NCBI GenBank assembly: GCA_026645575.1
Contig: JAPKMW010000129.1
Span: forward strand, 1-27,757
Direction of reading: 5' to 3'
Origin: Caldilineaceae bacterium
Lineage (GTDB): Bacteria > Chloroflexota > Anaerolineae > Caldilineales > Caldilineaceae
DNA length: 27,757 nt
The position numbers and the translations under genes were made by a program. Shown here one piece after another: positions 13,075-20,778 of the stretch (its first letter is position 1; the number at the start of each line of letters is the position of its first letter). Under the pieces are notes generated by a model. That model saw nothing but the letters and a program-made list of their open reading frames with translations, was not told where the DNA came from and did no database searches.

Positions 13075-14493
13075 ATGCTCTCACTATTGCAGGAAATCTT
13101 ACAGATTAATCGACCACTCGTCTTTTTTGTCTATGGGCTGGTCTTTTTTTTGTTGGGCTTTGCAATTCTGCTACAGTCGCGTCAACATAGCCGTTTAATA
13201 TTGGCGCGCAGTCTCCATTGGCTGGCGCTTTTTGGGATAAGCCACGGGTTGCATGAATGGGGGGATCTCTTTATTCCGGTGCAGCGCGCTTATCTGGCTG
13301 CGCCCATTATCGCGCTGCTCCAGATCGGGCAAGTGGGTTTGCTGGCAGTCTCGTTCACCTGCCTTTTTCAATTTGCCGTGAACTTGCTGCGCCCCTTGCC
13401 GCCCCATTGGCGATGGTTGCGCTGGTTACCGATCACGGTGCTGATCCTCTGGGCGCTTGCGGCGCTCATGACGCTCACCAACACAACCACTGCGTTACGC
13501 CAATGGCTTACGCTCTCGAATATCACGGCGCGCTATTTTCTCGGCACCCCGGCGGCACTGTTGGCCGCCTACAGTTTGCGCTATCAAACGGCCAAATTGA
13601 TTGCGCCCTTGCACGAACCGCGCATTTTGCGTATGCTCAAGCTCGCCAGTTGGAGTCTGGTCGGCTATGGGTTGATGGCTGGAGTGTTGGTGCCGCCGGG
13701 GCCGTTTTTCCCGGCCAATTGGTTACACGGTGCATTGGTGGAGCAACAACTAGGCATTCCGGTAACCATTTTGCGCAGCGCCTTGGGGTTTGTCTTGATG
13801 GTTGCCATCGTGCGTGCCCTGGAGATATTTGACTTGGAAATAGCGCGCACCCTGTCAGCCCTGGAAGAGGCGCAAATTTTAACCGCAGAGCGCGAGCGCA
13901 TTGGGCGCGATCTCCATGATCGCACGCTACAGTCCATTTATGCGGTAGGGCTTCTTCTGAAAGCTACCCACCGCCAACTGCAGTTGCCCGAAAACGCCAG
14001 CGTTGCCCAGGGCATTGTTCAGGCCGAACAAACACTCGACCAGGCCATTACTGAGATCCGCCAGCATATTGCTGACCTACGGACACAACCGGTCACGCTC
14101 AGTTTGAGCGATGGTTTACATCGGCTTGTCCACGATGGCGTGCTCCAATCGATTGCCGAAGTTAAGCTACAGCTCGATTTGCCTACGGATCAGCCCTTTC
14201 ACCCTCACCAGGTTCGACATCTGCTGGCGATTGCTGGGGAAGCGCTCAGCAATGTGGCGCGCCATGCCGGTGCGCGCCATGTTCAGTTGATCGCCCGCGC
14301 TGCGACCGGCCAGCTATCCCTGATGATCACGGACGACGGCGGGGGCATTCCGGCGGATTATGTACCCGGCTACGGCTTACGCAATATGCATGAGCGGACT
14401 CGTCTATTGGGCGGTGAATTGCGCATTGAAAGCGTTCCTGGGCGTGGGACATCCTTGCAACTTGCGGTACCTTGGGAGAGAGCAGATGAATAA
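13075..14493 (+). CDS. NarL-type sensor histidine kinase with membrane sensor domain
   Basis: About 472 residues from ATG 13075 (MLSLLQEIL); ATG 13000 would add 25 residues of polar, unrelated-looking sequence. The N-terminal half (about residues 1-250) holds about seven hydrophobic helices with no large periplasmic loop. Then come a coiled-coil linker (LEIARTLSALEEAQIL), the HisKA_3 box RERIGRDLHDRTLQSIY (His281) and the ATPase with N-box EALSNVARHA and G-boxes DDGGGI, GYGLRNMHERTRLLGG. The stimulus is likely in or near the membrane. It overlaps the response regulator by 8 bp, so the two form a cognate pair. Its promoter lies in the same intergenic region as the TSUP promoter. Confidence 0.88.
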   Translation: MLSLLQEILQINRPLVFFVYGLVFFLLGFAILLQSRQHSRLILARSLHWLALFGISHGLHEWGDLFIPVQRAYLAAPIIALLQIGQVGLLAVSFTCLFQFAVNLLRPLPPHWRWLRWLPITVLILWALAALMTLTNTTTALRQWLTLSNITARYFLGTPAALLAAYSLRYQTAKLIAPLHEPRILRMLKLASWSLVGYGLMAGVLVPPGPFFPANWLHGALVEQQLGIPVTILRSALGFVLMVAIVRALEIFDLEIARTLSALEEAQILTAERERIGRDLHDRTLQSIYAVGLLLKATHRQLQLPENASVAQGIVQAEQTLDQAITEIRQHIADLRTQPVTLSLSDGLHRLVHDGVLQSIAEVKLQLDLPTDQPFHPHQVRHLLAIAGEALSNVARHAGARHVQLIARAATGQLSLMITDDGGGIPADYVPGYGLRNMHERTRLLGGELRIESVPGRGTSLQLAVPWERADE

Positions 14494-15154
14494 AATTAAG
14501 CTTGTCCTTGTCGATGATCATCAGGTAGTGCGGCTTGGCTTACACGCGCTACTGAGCGTTGAGCCGGATTTTGAGGTGGTCGGCCAGGCCGGTACGGTCG
14601 ATGAAGCGTTGGCGCTGCTCGAACGGGTGCGGCCCCAGATCGTTTTGTTGGATGTACGGCTGCCGGGGCGGAGCGGTCTGGATGGCTGCCGTGCGATCAA
14701 GCAACGTTGGCCGGCGATCCATGTGATCATGTTGACATCCTATGCCGATGATCAATTAGTGATCGATGCCATCAACAATGGGGCCGAGGGGTATGTGCTC
14801 AAAAAGGTGGAAGGGGATGAACTGGTCAAAGCGATTCGCACAGTGGCGCTGGGAGAAGCCATTCTTGATTCGACCGTTACGCAAGCGCTGTTGAAGCGGG
14901 TACGCCAGGCCGAGCAGGAGATGATCGCGCATGCCTTTCACGATCTTTCGGCGCGTGAGTGTGAAGTGTTGCAACTGATCGCCGAGGGCAAAACCAATGG
15001 TGAAATTGCCCATCAACTGAATCTGAGTGAAAAGACCGTGGGCAATCACATCAGCACCATCTTGAGTAAACTAGGTCTGACGAATCGGATTGAGGCGGCC
15101 ACGTACGCAGTCCGTAATCATCTTGAGTTCTATCAAAAACAAAGACCTGGCTAA
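14486..15154 (+). CDS. NarL/FixJ family response regulator
   Basis: A 222-residue protein: receiver domain (about 1-120; acidic pocket VDDH at 10-11, phospho-Asp56 in LLDVRLPG, conserved Lys in YVLKKV) and LuxR-type helix-turn-helix (LSARECEVLQLIAEGKTNGEIAHQLNLSE ... VGNHISTILSKLGL). ATG 14486 lies within the end of the kinase gene (8-bp overlap, GGGAGAG upstream), so translation is coupled. The target genes are unknown; the membrane-protein pair downstream at 15303-16271 is transcribed in the opposite direction and is a candidate. Confidence 0.93.
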   Translation: MNKIKLVLVDDHQVVRLGLHALLSVEPDFEVVGQAGTVDEALALLERVRPQIVLLDVRLPGRSGLDGCRAIKQRWPAIHVIMLTSYADDQLVIDAINNGAEGYVLKKVEGDELVKAIRTVALGEAILDSTVTQALLKRVRQAEQEMIAHAFHDLSARECEVLQLIAEGKTNGEIAHQLNLSEKTVGNHISTILSKLGLTNRIEAATYAVRNHLEFYQKQRPG

Positions 15155-15175
15155 GTGTTGCCACTTGCCAGGTCT
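15143..15175. terminator. Stem-loop overlapping the response regulator stop
   Basis: AGACCTGGC pairs with GCCAGGTCT, and inside AAGTG pairs with CACTT around the loop TTGC, giving a 14-bp stem with one bulged T. The TAA stop codon lies in the stem. There is no T-run directly after it, but location fits a terminator. Confidence 0.6.
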
Positions 15176-15302
15176 TCGGGCTATTTCACTACGACAACAT
15201 TGCTACAGCAAACGGCCACTGAAGTGCGGTTGCTTTGAAATCAGCACTTTTACTAGTTCAAAAAAACACTGGTTTCAAACAGAGCACAGGTTAGATCAAG
15301 TG

Positions 15303-15677
15303 TCATCCGCCGGCTAACCCCTGAAAGATTGGCGGGAAGGTCAGCAGGAAGCCCAGGACAAAGAAGACAAGTGTCAGGGTGAGACTCTTGCCGATGTCAC
15401 TATCCTGATCCTTCCAGAGGTTGTGCAAGATTACCCAACTGATAACCCACAGAATCACCCCGACCCCGACTTTCCCACTTAACGGCCCCACGGGAGCGGA
15501 CCAAGTCAGAGCGCTTTTCACAACTGTATTCATCTCTGCCAGGGTCGTTAAGAAACCGATGTAGAAACAGCCAAGACCACTGGCAACAAAGGCGGCACTG
15601 GCGGCGCCCAATTTGGTTTGCGCAATGATTGTTTCCTGTTCTGTAATCTTTGTGGCTGACATTTGTGCGACTGTCAT
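15303..15677 (-). CDS. Uncharacterised four-helix membrane protein
   Basis: A 124-residue protein with an N-terminal polar stretch (VAQMSATKITEQETIIAQTKL) followed by helices around LGAASAAFVASGLGCFYIGFL, a loop with a proline-glycine motif (SAPVGPLSGKVG), VGVILWVISWVIL and SLTLTLVFFVLGFLL. No recognised domain. It is 51 bp downstream of another membrane protein gene (15729-16271) on the same strand, so the two likely act in a complex. A small energy-chain subunit is possible but unproven. Confidence 0.7.
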   Translation of the reverse strand: MTVAQMSATKITEQETIIAQTKLGAASAAFVASGLGCFYIGFLTTLAEMNTVVKSALTWSAPVGPLSGKVGVGVILWVISWVILHNLWKDQDSDIGKSLTLTLVFFVLGFLLTFPPIFQGLAGG

Positions 15678-15728
15678 ATCGATAGCTCCAATCGTTTGAT
15701 ACTTGTCTATGTTGGTTTATCAGGAGGA

Positions 15729-16271
15729 CTACAGGATGGGGGCTGCTTTGGTGATCAAGGCCCCGAACAGGCCGGCAATCCCCGCGGTGGCGAAGGCCAG
15801 CACAAACAACAGGATCAAGGCGTTGCGCACTTTGGGCATTGCCACCAGTTGGTCACGATAGCGCCAGACGACAAAGGCCACCGCCGTTGCCAACACAGGC
15901 GAGAACCACGCAATATGTTCTTTCCACTCCATGCCAAAGTGATGCCACTCTGCCAAATGCTCTACTGCCAACAAGTAATAGCGAGGGAATTCTTTCAATG
16001 CATCCAGTTCCACTACCCCTTCCGGCGGTTTGGCTCGGTACCACGGGTAAACAATGAAGGTGCCGGTAAACACGGTGAGCCAGGCGGCAAGCGCCATGAC
16101 CCAAGTACCGAAAGACAAGCGCTGTAGCCGTTCATGGACACCGGTCACCGTCACCCATTCGGGGCGGAGACTATACAAACCTGCTAACCCACCGGCAAAG
16201 GCCAGTAAGAAGAGCGCACCCAGCCCCATGCCATGCACCAATGTCCAGAATTCGCGCAGTGTGATTGACAT
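15729..16271 (-). CDS. Uncharacterised histidine-rich membrane protein
   Basis: A 180-residue membrane protein starting at ATG 16271 behind AGAGGAGA. It has an N-terminal helix with a His (VHGMGLGALFLLAFAGG), a second around FGTWVMALAAWLTVFTG, a loop with EHLAEWHHFGMEWKEH (His105, His110, His111, His119) and two C-terminal helices. Such clustered histidines near helix boundaries suggest heme or metal binding, by inference. No known family could be named. It shares an operon with the 124-residue membrane protein, and the upstream region has a TTCCCTA/TAGGGAA dyad. Confidence 0.72.
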   Translation of the reverse strand: MSITLREFWTLVHGMGLGALFLLAFAGGLAGLYSLRPEWVTVTGVHERLQRLSFGTWVMALAAWLTVFTGTFIVYPWYRAKPPEGVVELDALKEFPRYYLLAVEHLAEWHHFGMEWKEHIAWFSPVLATAVAFVVWRYRDQLVAMPKVRNALILLFVLAFATAGIAGLFGALITKAAPIL

Positions 16272-16366
16272 ATCTTCATCTCCTCTATCATTATGCTTTT
16301 GTTGTTCAAAATTGTTGATGTCTGCACATAGCATACAACAAGGCGATAACGGCAGATAGAGGAGGG

Positions 16367-16387
16367 TTCCCTATTTTTTCTAGGGAA
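16367..16387. repeat. 7-bp dyad upstream of membrane-protein operon
   Basis: TTCCCTA and TAGGGAA are separated by 7 bp, 96 bp upstream of the start of the histidine-rich membrane protein. It could be an operator, for example of the nearby NarL-type regulator, but nothing proves it. Confidence 0.35.
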
Positions 16388-16397
16388 GGATCCCTGT

Positions 16398-16605
16398 GGT
16401 GAACGCAATGCGGTTGGCGACCGATGTAAAGCGGCTCCCCTGTTTCTCCCCGACGATGGGCTTCTTACCGAGATGCATCCGCCATGCGCCTCGACCAATT
16501 GGCGATGGCCAGCCTCAAGCCGGAGGCACCATTTTACTGGTTGCGCGAGCGGTGAGTGCGGTAGAAGAGATCGAACAGATGTGGGAGATCTTCCTTGTGC
16601 TTTCG
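16398..16605 (-). pseudogene. Decayed histidine kinase ATPase-domain remnant
   Basis: On the minus strand three frames carry consecutive pieces of a HATPase_c domain: EDLPHLFDLFYRTHRSRNQ, stop, NGASGLRLAIAN; then in another frame QLVEAHGGCISVRSPSSG; then EKQGSRFTSVAN in the next. The order matches the G-box end of a classical sensor kinase (FYRxDRSR, GSGLGLAI, LVEAHGG, GSRF). One stop and two frameshifts, plus loss of the N-terminal part, show long-term decay rather than a single error. Confidence 0.75.
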
Positions 16606-16636
16606 TGATAGAGTAAGCAGGTAGGTACCGAGAAGA

Positions 16637-17059
16637 TCAGTTACTGCGCTCAATTAAGAGGAACGGTGCCGGTATCCACCCTGACTGTGCCGGCTCAACT
16701 CCGATTGTTTTGACAAAGTAGAAATTTAAGGTCGGATTGTTCTGGCTCAATTCAATTTTGACTTGGGTGCCCGGATAGACCTGCCCGGTGATGGCGTTCA
16801 TGAGGTGACTGTTGTACAGGTAGACAATCGGCTGCACCAACTTGCCTTCGTACTCGCCGCTGACCATGCCCTGTCGATCATCCGGTTCCGGAATGCCGCA
16901 CAGGGTCGGGTCTGGGTTATCAGCAAACGGCAGGGGCGGGACGACGGTCGGCAGCGGATCGGTAGGCGCTGTGGTGACCGGGGGCGCCGTCCGGGTGCAG
17001 GCTGTCAAGGCAAGCAACCCCACCAAGAATTGTACCATCACCCATTGCCAACGTCCCAT
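16637..17059 (-). CDS. Putative lipoprotein
   Basis: A 140-residue protein starting at ATG 17059 with GAAAGGAG upstream. The signal peptide (WVMVQFLVGLLALTAC) ends in a clear lipobox (LTAC), so it should be lipid-anchored and face outside. The mature part begins with a Pro/Thr-rich linker (APPVTTAPTDPLPTVVPPL) and then a compact domain ending in GWIPAPFLLIERSN, whose middle resembles an SH3-like fold only vaguely. Last gene of the tlpA-thioredoxin run, 35 bp after the thioredoxin-like gene. Function unknown. Confidence 0.75.
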   Translation of the reverse strand: MGRWQWVMVQFLVGLLALTACTRTAPPVTTAPTDPLPTVVPPLPFADNPDPTLCGIPEPDDRQGMVSGEYEGKLVQPIVYLYNSHLMNAITGQVYPGTQVKIELSQNNPTLNFYFVKTIGVEPAQSGWIPAPFLLIERSN

Positions 17060-17094
17060 CTCTTGCTCCTTTCGGCTCACCCTGCTTTCTATTC

Positions 17095-17433
17095 TCATGC
17101 GGCTGTGTCTGGCATCGCCAGCGTTTCCTGCACTTTATCTGGTGACGGATTGCCCAGCGACCAGACCCGGCCATTGAGCAAATAGGTGGGGGTGGCAAAG
17201 ACCACCTCCGGGATGGCTTCGGTTGGATTTTCCATATCCACCATGCGCACTTGCACATGGGGAAATTGACGACGAATCGCGGCGGCAACTTCATAGGCAT
17301 AGGCGCAGGTGCTGCAATGTTGGGCGATGTAGATATCGATGGCGATCTGGTCTTGTTTTTCCGTCTCATAGCGCCGGTGCATGGTCGGCGCCGGCTTTTG
17401 TACCGCGCGAATGGTACGTTTCTGCTTTTTCAC
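17095..17433 (-). CDS. Thioredoxin/glutaredoxin-fold protein with CSTC motif
   Basis: A 112-residue cytosolic-looking protein. The beta-alpha-beta unit IDIYIAQHCSTCAYAYEV carries a CxxC motif (CSTC), and the cis-Pro segment FATPTYLLNGRVW follows as in thioredoxin-fold proteins. GTG 17433 with AAGGGAAAAGG upstream is preferred over ATG 17382, which has no ribosome site. It sits between the TlpA-like and the lipoprotein genes on the same strand. It is likely a small disulfide reductase or partner of TlpA. Confidence 0.75.
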   Translation of the reverse strand: MKKQKRTIRAVQKPAPTMHRRYETEKQDQIAIDIYIAQHCSTCAYAYEVAAAIRRQFPHVQVRMVDMENPTEAIPEVVFATPTYLLNGRVWSLGNPSPDKVQETLAMPDTAA

Positions 17434-17543
17434 AACCTTTTCCCTTCTGAATATCTGCTCACACCTGCTGGCAGAAGCCCAAACCGTGCAATTACCCTGA
17501 TCAGAGTAGCGCAAAGGGCGTTGGCTTTCTGTGAGTTACCCTA

Positions 17544-17570
17544 CGTGAATCACGTGAATCACGTGAATCG
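17544..17570. repeat. 9-bp tandem repeat, three copies
   Basis: CGTGAATCA, CGTGAATCA and CGTGAATCG follow each other directly, in the gap between the TlpA-like gene and the thioredoxin-like gene. The repeat shares the ATCACG core with the inverted repeat at 18268-18328. Confidence 0.7.
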
Positions 17571-17581
17571 GCTCGCGTACG

Positions 17582-18244
17582 CTACCCCATCTCCGTAAGC
17601 AGCTCTTGCAGCAACTTACCGGTTAGCACGCCTGTCCAGATGGTAAAAATCTTGCCCTCGCGGTCGATGAAGACGCTGGTTGGCATGCCGCGCACTTCAT
17701 ACAGATTGCGCAATTCGCCATCGGTGTCGCGCACCACCGGCAACATCATCTGGAATTCTTCAGCAAAGGGTTGAATTTGTTCCATTGACTCCTGGACATT
17801 GATCGCCAGCACCACCAGGTCGGCATTGGTCGCCGCCACCTGGACGATCTCCGGCATCTCCAGCCGACAGGGGCCGCACCAGGTCGCCCAGAAGTTAATC
17901 AGCACCGGTTGACCGCGCAGATCCTGTAAACTGAGGCGCCGTCCATCATCCAGCAGAAGTTGGAAGTTGGGGGGCGTCTCGCCTTCGGCCAGACCGCCCG
18001 CTTGGGCAGACTGGTCGAGTTGCGCCGTCGGAAAACCTCGACCTACACCTGTCGGCAGGGCAGCAAGGGTGATCGCATCCCTTGCGGCTGGCGCAGCGCT
18101 TGGGGCCGGGCCGGTAGAACAGGCGCCCAACAGGAGCAACAACACCAGCAGCGCGGCAAGGCTGAAGCGGTTGGAAAGCCGCCGGACGGGTTGGCGGATT
18201 GACTGTTTTTGCTGGTCAAAGCGATGAAACCTTTGGGTACGCAC
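17582..18244 (-). CDS. TlpA-like thioredoxin lipoprotein
   Basis: A 220-residue protein from GTG 18244 (AAGGGAG 7 bases upstream). A cytosolic basic N-terminus (about 30 residues) precedes a signal helix and lipobox (LLLLLGACS), an Ala/Pro linker and a TlpA/ResA thioredoxin domain (FQLLLDDGRRLSLQDLRGQ, NFWATWCGPC, cis-Pro in RGMPTSVFID). The CxxC is WCGPC. Such proteins reduce disulfides outside the membrane, for example in cytochrome c maturation or oxidative stress. It heads the run tlpA-like, thioredoxin-like, lipoprotein on the minus strand. The upstream inverted repeat 18268-18314 ends just before the ribosome site. Confidence 0.85.
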   Translation of the reverse strand: MRTQRFHRFDQQKQSIRQPVRRLSNRFSLAALLVLLLLLGACSTGPAPSAAPAARDAITLAALPTGVGRGFPTAQLDQSAQAGGLAEGETPPNFQLLLDDGRRLSLQDLRGQPVLINFWATWCGPCRLEMPEIVQVAATNADLVVLAINVQESMEQIQPFAEEFQMMLPVVRDTDGELRNLYEVRGMPTSVFIDREGKIFTIWTGVLTGKLLQELLTEMG

Positions 18245-18267
18245 GAGAAACTCCCTTCTTTTACACC

Positions 18268-18328
18268 GTGCTGCGTGATTCGTGGCCTTCGACAGGCCAC
18301 GAATCACGCAGCACGAATCACGCAGCAC
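18268..18328. repeat. Perfect 21-bp inverted repeat plus 14-bp direct repeat
   Basis: Arms 18268-18288 and 18294-18314 are perfect reverse complements around the loop TCGAC. The last 14 bases, GAATCACGCAGCAC, are repeated directly at 18315-18328. This long hairpin lies at the 5' side of the TlpA-like gene and looks like a MITE-like dispersed repeat or attenuator. Confidence 0.75.
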
Positions 18329-18719
18329 AGCTAGCGCAAGCGATGATGTACCTGTTGTCATTCCAGTATAGTTGAGGAATGTAACACCGGCTGTAGACAA
18401 ACCTACGGAACGGCAAATGCCAGGCGTTGAACAGTTTTTAGTAGACCGCAACGTAAGCAACCTAGAATTACTCGACGCTGGACTACACGACTGCGGACTA
18501 CTGATTTTCAATCTGTCTTGTAGTGCGTAGGCGCGCTAACATTCAGCCTGGGGATTGGTTGTTAGAATGACAACTGGGAACCGGTTACCCACTCAATCGT
18601 ACAATGTGATCGATCAAATCAGCACCTGGGCGCGTCGCCAAGGACGGCGGCGGCTTTACCTTGCGCCTGGTGTGAATCAGCAAGCATCGTTTCTGTGCGG
18701 CGGTCGCACGCATAGTTTC
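18329..18719. other. Gene-free stretch, no coding signal
   Basis: Both strands of this nearly 400-bp stretch upstream of the DUF2383-like gene were read. No frame with a convincing ribosome site, domain or promoter pair was seen, apart from the repeats at its edges. Confidence 0.5.
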
Positions 18720-18767
18720 CCAGAAAAGTTTTGTACCACATCTCCCGATGGGACAAAACTTTTCTGG
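18720..18767. repeat. 15-bp perfect inverted repeat upstream of DUF2383-like gene
   Basis: Arms CCAGAAAAGTTTTGT (18720-18734) and ACAAAACTTTTCTGG (18753-18767) enclose an 18-nt loop, 46 bp before the next ATG. It may be an operator, attenuator or a remnant of a small element; no target duplication is visible. Confidence 0.6.
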
Positions 18768-18813
18768 AGATCTATATTTGTCAGAGGCCGCCGCTGATGA
18801 GGGGGACCAATCT

Positions 18814-19480
18814 ATGTTATCCAGCAATCCAACCGTTGCCACGCTCAATCAACTCATCCGGCTCAATATTGCCGCCGAATTAGGCTTTGAGACGGCTGCT
18901 GAACATGTCAAAAATCGGGGACTAAAGCTTTATCTCAAGCGTTACGCCCAGCAGCGCGCCCAATTTGTTGATGAACTGCAGCAGGAACTGACCCGTTGGG
19001 GCGGCGCCCTGCGCATTGCCCGTAACCCATTGGCGGCGCTGCATCGGGGGGTGGATCGATATAAAGGCGGCGCTGGTCATTGGCCGCGATCAGGAAGCGT
19101 TGGTTGTCCTGCGCGAATGTCTGCGCGGCGAACAAGTTGCGATCGAGATCTACCGACAAACGCGGCAAGCCGTGTTGCCCGTCGCCATTGATGAACTGTT
19201 GCAGCGTCAGGCCACGCAGATGCAGCAGGTCTATGATCAGCTTTGTCATCTGGCCGCATGTCGTGACGATGCGCTGCTGGTGCAACTCTTTGAACGGCCG
19301 GAATCGACCCCAACCGTTGTCGCCCAGTTGGCGGCGGGCGGCATTGCAACTGAGCAGATCCAAGCCACCCCGGTGACCCAGGTCGGCGCCTACACTTGCC
19401 ATTGCCAACGGCAACGCTTGCTGGAAAGCAGCAGCGCCGGTGGCGTGTTGGGAGTATTGGATACAAAAACTTCTCAATGA
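18814..19480 (+). pseudogene. DUF2383/PA2169-like four-helix protein, broken by +1 frameshift
   Basis: ATG 18814 (GAGGGGG upstream) opens a frame reading MLSSNPTVATLNQLIRLNIAAELGF ... ALHRG, where the frame is lost. Removing one G from the six-G run at 19046-19051 joins it to HRGWIDIKAALVIGRDQEAL and on to the stop at 19480, giving a continuous 221-residue protein. The first about 150 residues have the ferritin-like four-helix pattern of the DUF2383 family. The C-terminal tail has a TCHC motif. A homopolymer sequencing error is the simplest explanation; real decay or slippage is possible. The end overlaps the convergent membrane protein by 7 bp. Confidence 0.72.
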
Positions 19481-19851
19481 GTGACCTGCAACTTTGGTTC
19501 ATAGAGCCAGTCGAGCAGGAAGAGCAGACCGACCAGTAGCGCCGGGGCCGCAAGGGGCCACGCCCCTACCAAAATCGCAATCAACGGAAACGGTCCCCAC
19601 GACACGATGAGATACCAGATGCTGAAGCCGACAAAGAGCAAGGCGCCGGCCCACTCCCACCGCCAGCCAATCACCAGGGCGATCAGCAAGATGTAGACCG
19701 GTACCAGATGCAGCAACAGTGCCCTCATCGTTCCCCAGAAGCTATAGCCCTGACCAAAGACATCCAGGGCGAACAGACTGACAAAGAGCGCAAAGAGAAG
19801 CCCCAGCACTCTGGGCGACCAAAATAGGAGTTGCTTGAGTCCGTTTTGCAT
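19474..19851 (-). CDS. Small membrane protein, four predicted helices
   Basis: A 125-residue protein starting at ATG 19851 with AAGAGGT 4 bases upstream. Hydrophobic segments: VLGLLFALFVSLFALDVF, LLLHLVPVYILLIALVIGW, WAGALLFVGFSIWYLIVSW and PLIAILVGAWPLAAPALLVGLLFLLDWLY. This pattern matches the DUF7670-like small membrane proteins I recall, with low certainty. It is convergent with, and ends within, the DUF2383-like gene. Function unknown. Confidence 0.72.
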   Translation of the reverse strand: MQNGLKQLLFWSPRVLGLLFALFVSLFALDVFGQGYSFWGTMRALLLHLVPVYILLIALVIGWRWEWAGALLFVGFSIWYLIVSWGPFPLIAILVGAWPLAAPALLVGLLFLLDWLYEPKLQVTH

Positions 19852-20131
19852 GATGACCTCTTTTCTCAGGATTGGGTGCGTGGAGATCTTACTCCATTCC
19901 TGAGTGTACAACATTATCGTGTCACCCCAACTGGCCATGGGGAGAGTTTAGCAACTGGCCGAGAGGAGAGTTGTCTAGAAGAACGGCTACCCTTCCTGTC
20001 AGTGCCAGCCGTACCTATATCCTGTCTCAGCCATTACTACGGCGGAATCATAAACAGGTAACCTGCTGGCCGTTATGAATAACTTATCGACCCGATAGAA
20101 TTGACTGTGTTAGCTGATAATAGGCCGCCAT
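19852..20131. other. Gene-free region with imperfect 24-bp tandem repeat
   Basis: No gene with support was seen. CAACTGGCC occurs at 19928-19936 and 19952-19960, within an imperfect 24-bp repeat (18 of 24 positions alike). A perfect 16-bp palindrome, GCCGCCATATGGCGGC (20124-20139), lies at the right edge. Confidence 0.45.
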
Positions 20132-20290
20132 ATGGCGGCTGGTGACACCAATGTTTGTTTAGGGCCGAGTACGATGCAGAACGGCGGCATGATTGTAGCG
20201 GTGCAGACGACCAACGGGCAAACGACGGCGGTCCGCCAGATTTTGCACCGACAGCGGGATCACGAACGTGGGCTGGCGGTAACGGCCTGA
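20132..20290 (+). other. Possible 52-residue ORF or remnant of a stress protein
   Basis: The frame gives MAAGDTNVCLGPSTMQNGG then MIVAVQTTNGQTTAVRQIL. The latter has the beta-alpha look of the C-terminal half of small general-stress-type domains, but is short and lacks a ribosome site at either ATG (20132 or 20174). Could be the end of a lost gene, or chance. Confidence 0.28.
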
Positions 20291-20360
20291 TGTTGGCCGC
20301 TTGGCAGCCTGTCGTGTCCATCCTCTACCACTTGTTGCCTGAACAAAGGGGTTCAGTCAC

Positions 20361-20708
20361 ATGATTCACAAAATGCACTCACCACTCCCCCAGCACGTTC
20401 GGGTCACCTTTGAGTTGCCGGCTGATCTCTGGGCTGGGCGGGTCTATCTGGTCGGCGACTTCAATCAGTGGTCGGCAGGCGTGACGCCGCTGGTGCAGGA
20501 ACGGGATGGCGCCTGGCGGGCAACGCTTGATCTCCCCTGTGACCGCTGTTATGAATTTCGGTATCTGATTGACGGCGAGTGGCGCACCGATTCCAATGCG
20601 GATCAATGCGCCGCCCATCGTGGTTACACCGATCTCTGTCTTGTGATTGGGAACATGACTGGTGAATGTCCACTCAGCGCCAGGCGCGTTCAACACAGTA
20701 AACAGTAG
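20361..20708 (+). CDS. CBM48/AMPK-type glycogen-binding domain protein
   Basis: This 115-residue stand-alone protein matches the isoamylase N-terminal/CBM48 fold: RVYLVGDFNQWSAGVTPL, DGAWRATLDLP and YEFRYLIDGEWRTDSNAD are the strand motifs expected. The ATG at 20361 has AAGGGG about 9 bases upstream. It lies 70 bp upstream of a glycogen debranching enzyme gene on the same strand. A role in glycogen or starch binding or in regulating the debranching enzyme follows. The C-terminus (about 20 residues) is not conserved. Confidence 0.85.
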   Translation: MIHKMHSPLPQHVRVTFELPADLWAGRVYLVGDFNQWSAGVTPLVQERDGAWRATLDLPCDRCYEFRYLIDGEWRTDSNADQCAAHRGYTDLCLVIGNMTGECPLSARRVQHSKQ

Positions 20709-20778
20709 TCAATCGGTTGCGACCAGCTTGGCATAAGCCGTGCAAACGTGCAACCAATATGCGCTACCCAAAGGAGAA

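Noticed and set aside
16184..16498. Intact 104-residue minus-strand ORF starting VEAHGG
   Set aside because: It begins inside a kinase G-box remnant and runs into unrelated sequence; it is one frame of the decayed kinase.
18585..18848. 87-residue minus-strand frame around 18700
   Set aside because: It reads through the inverted repeat at 18720-18767, has low-complexity composition and no ribosome site.
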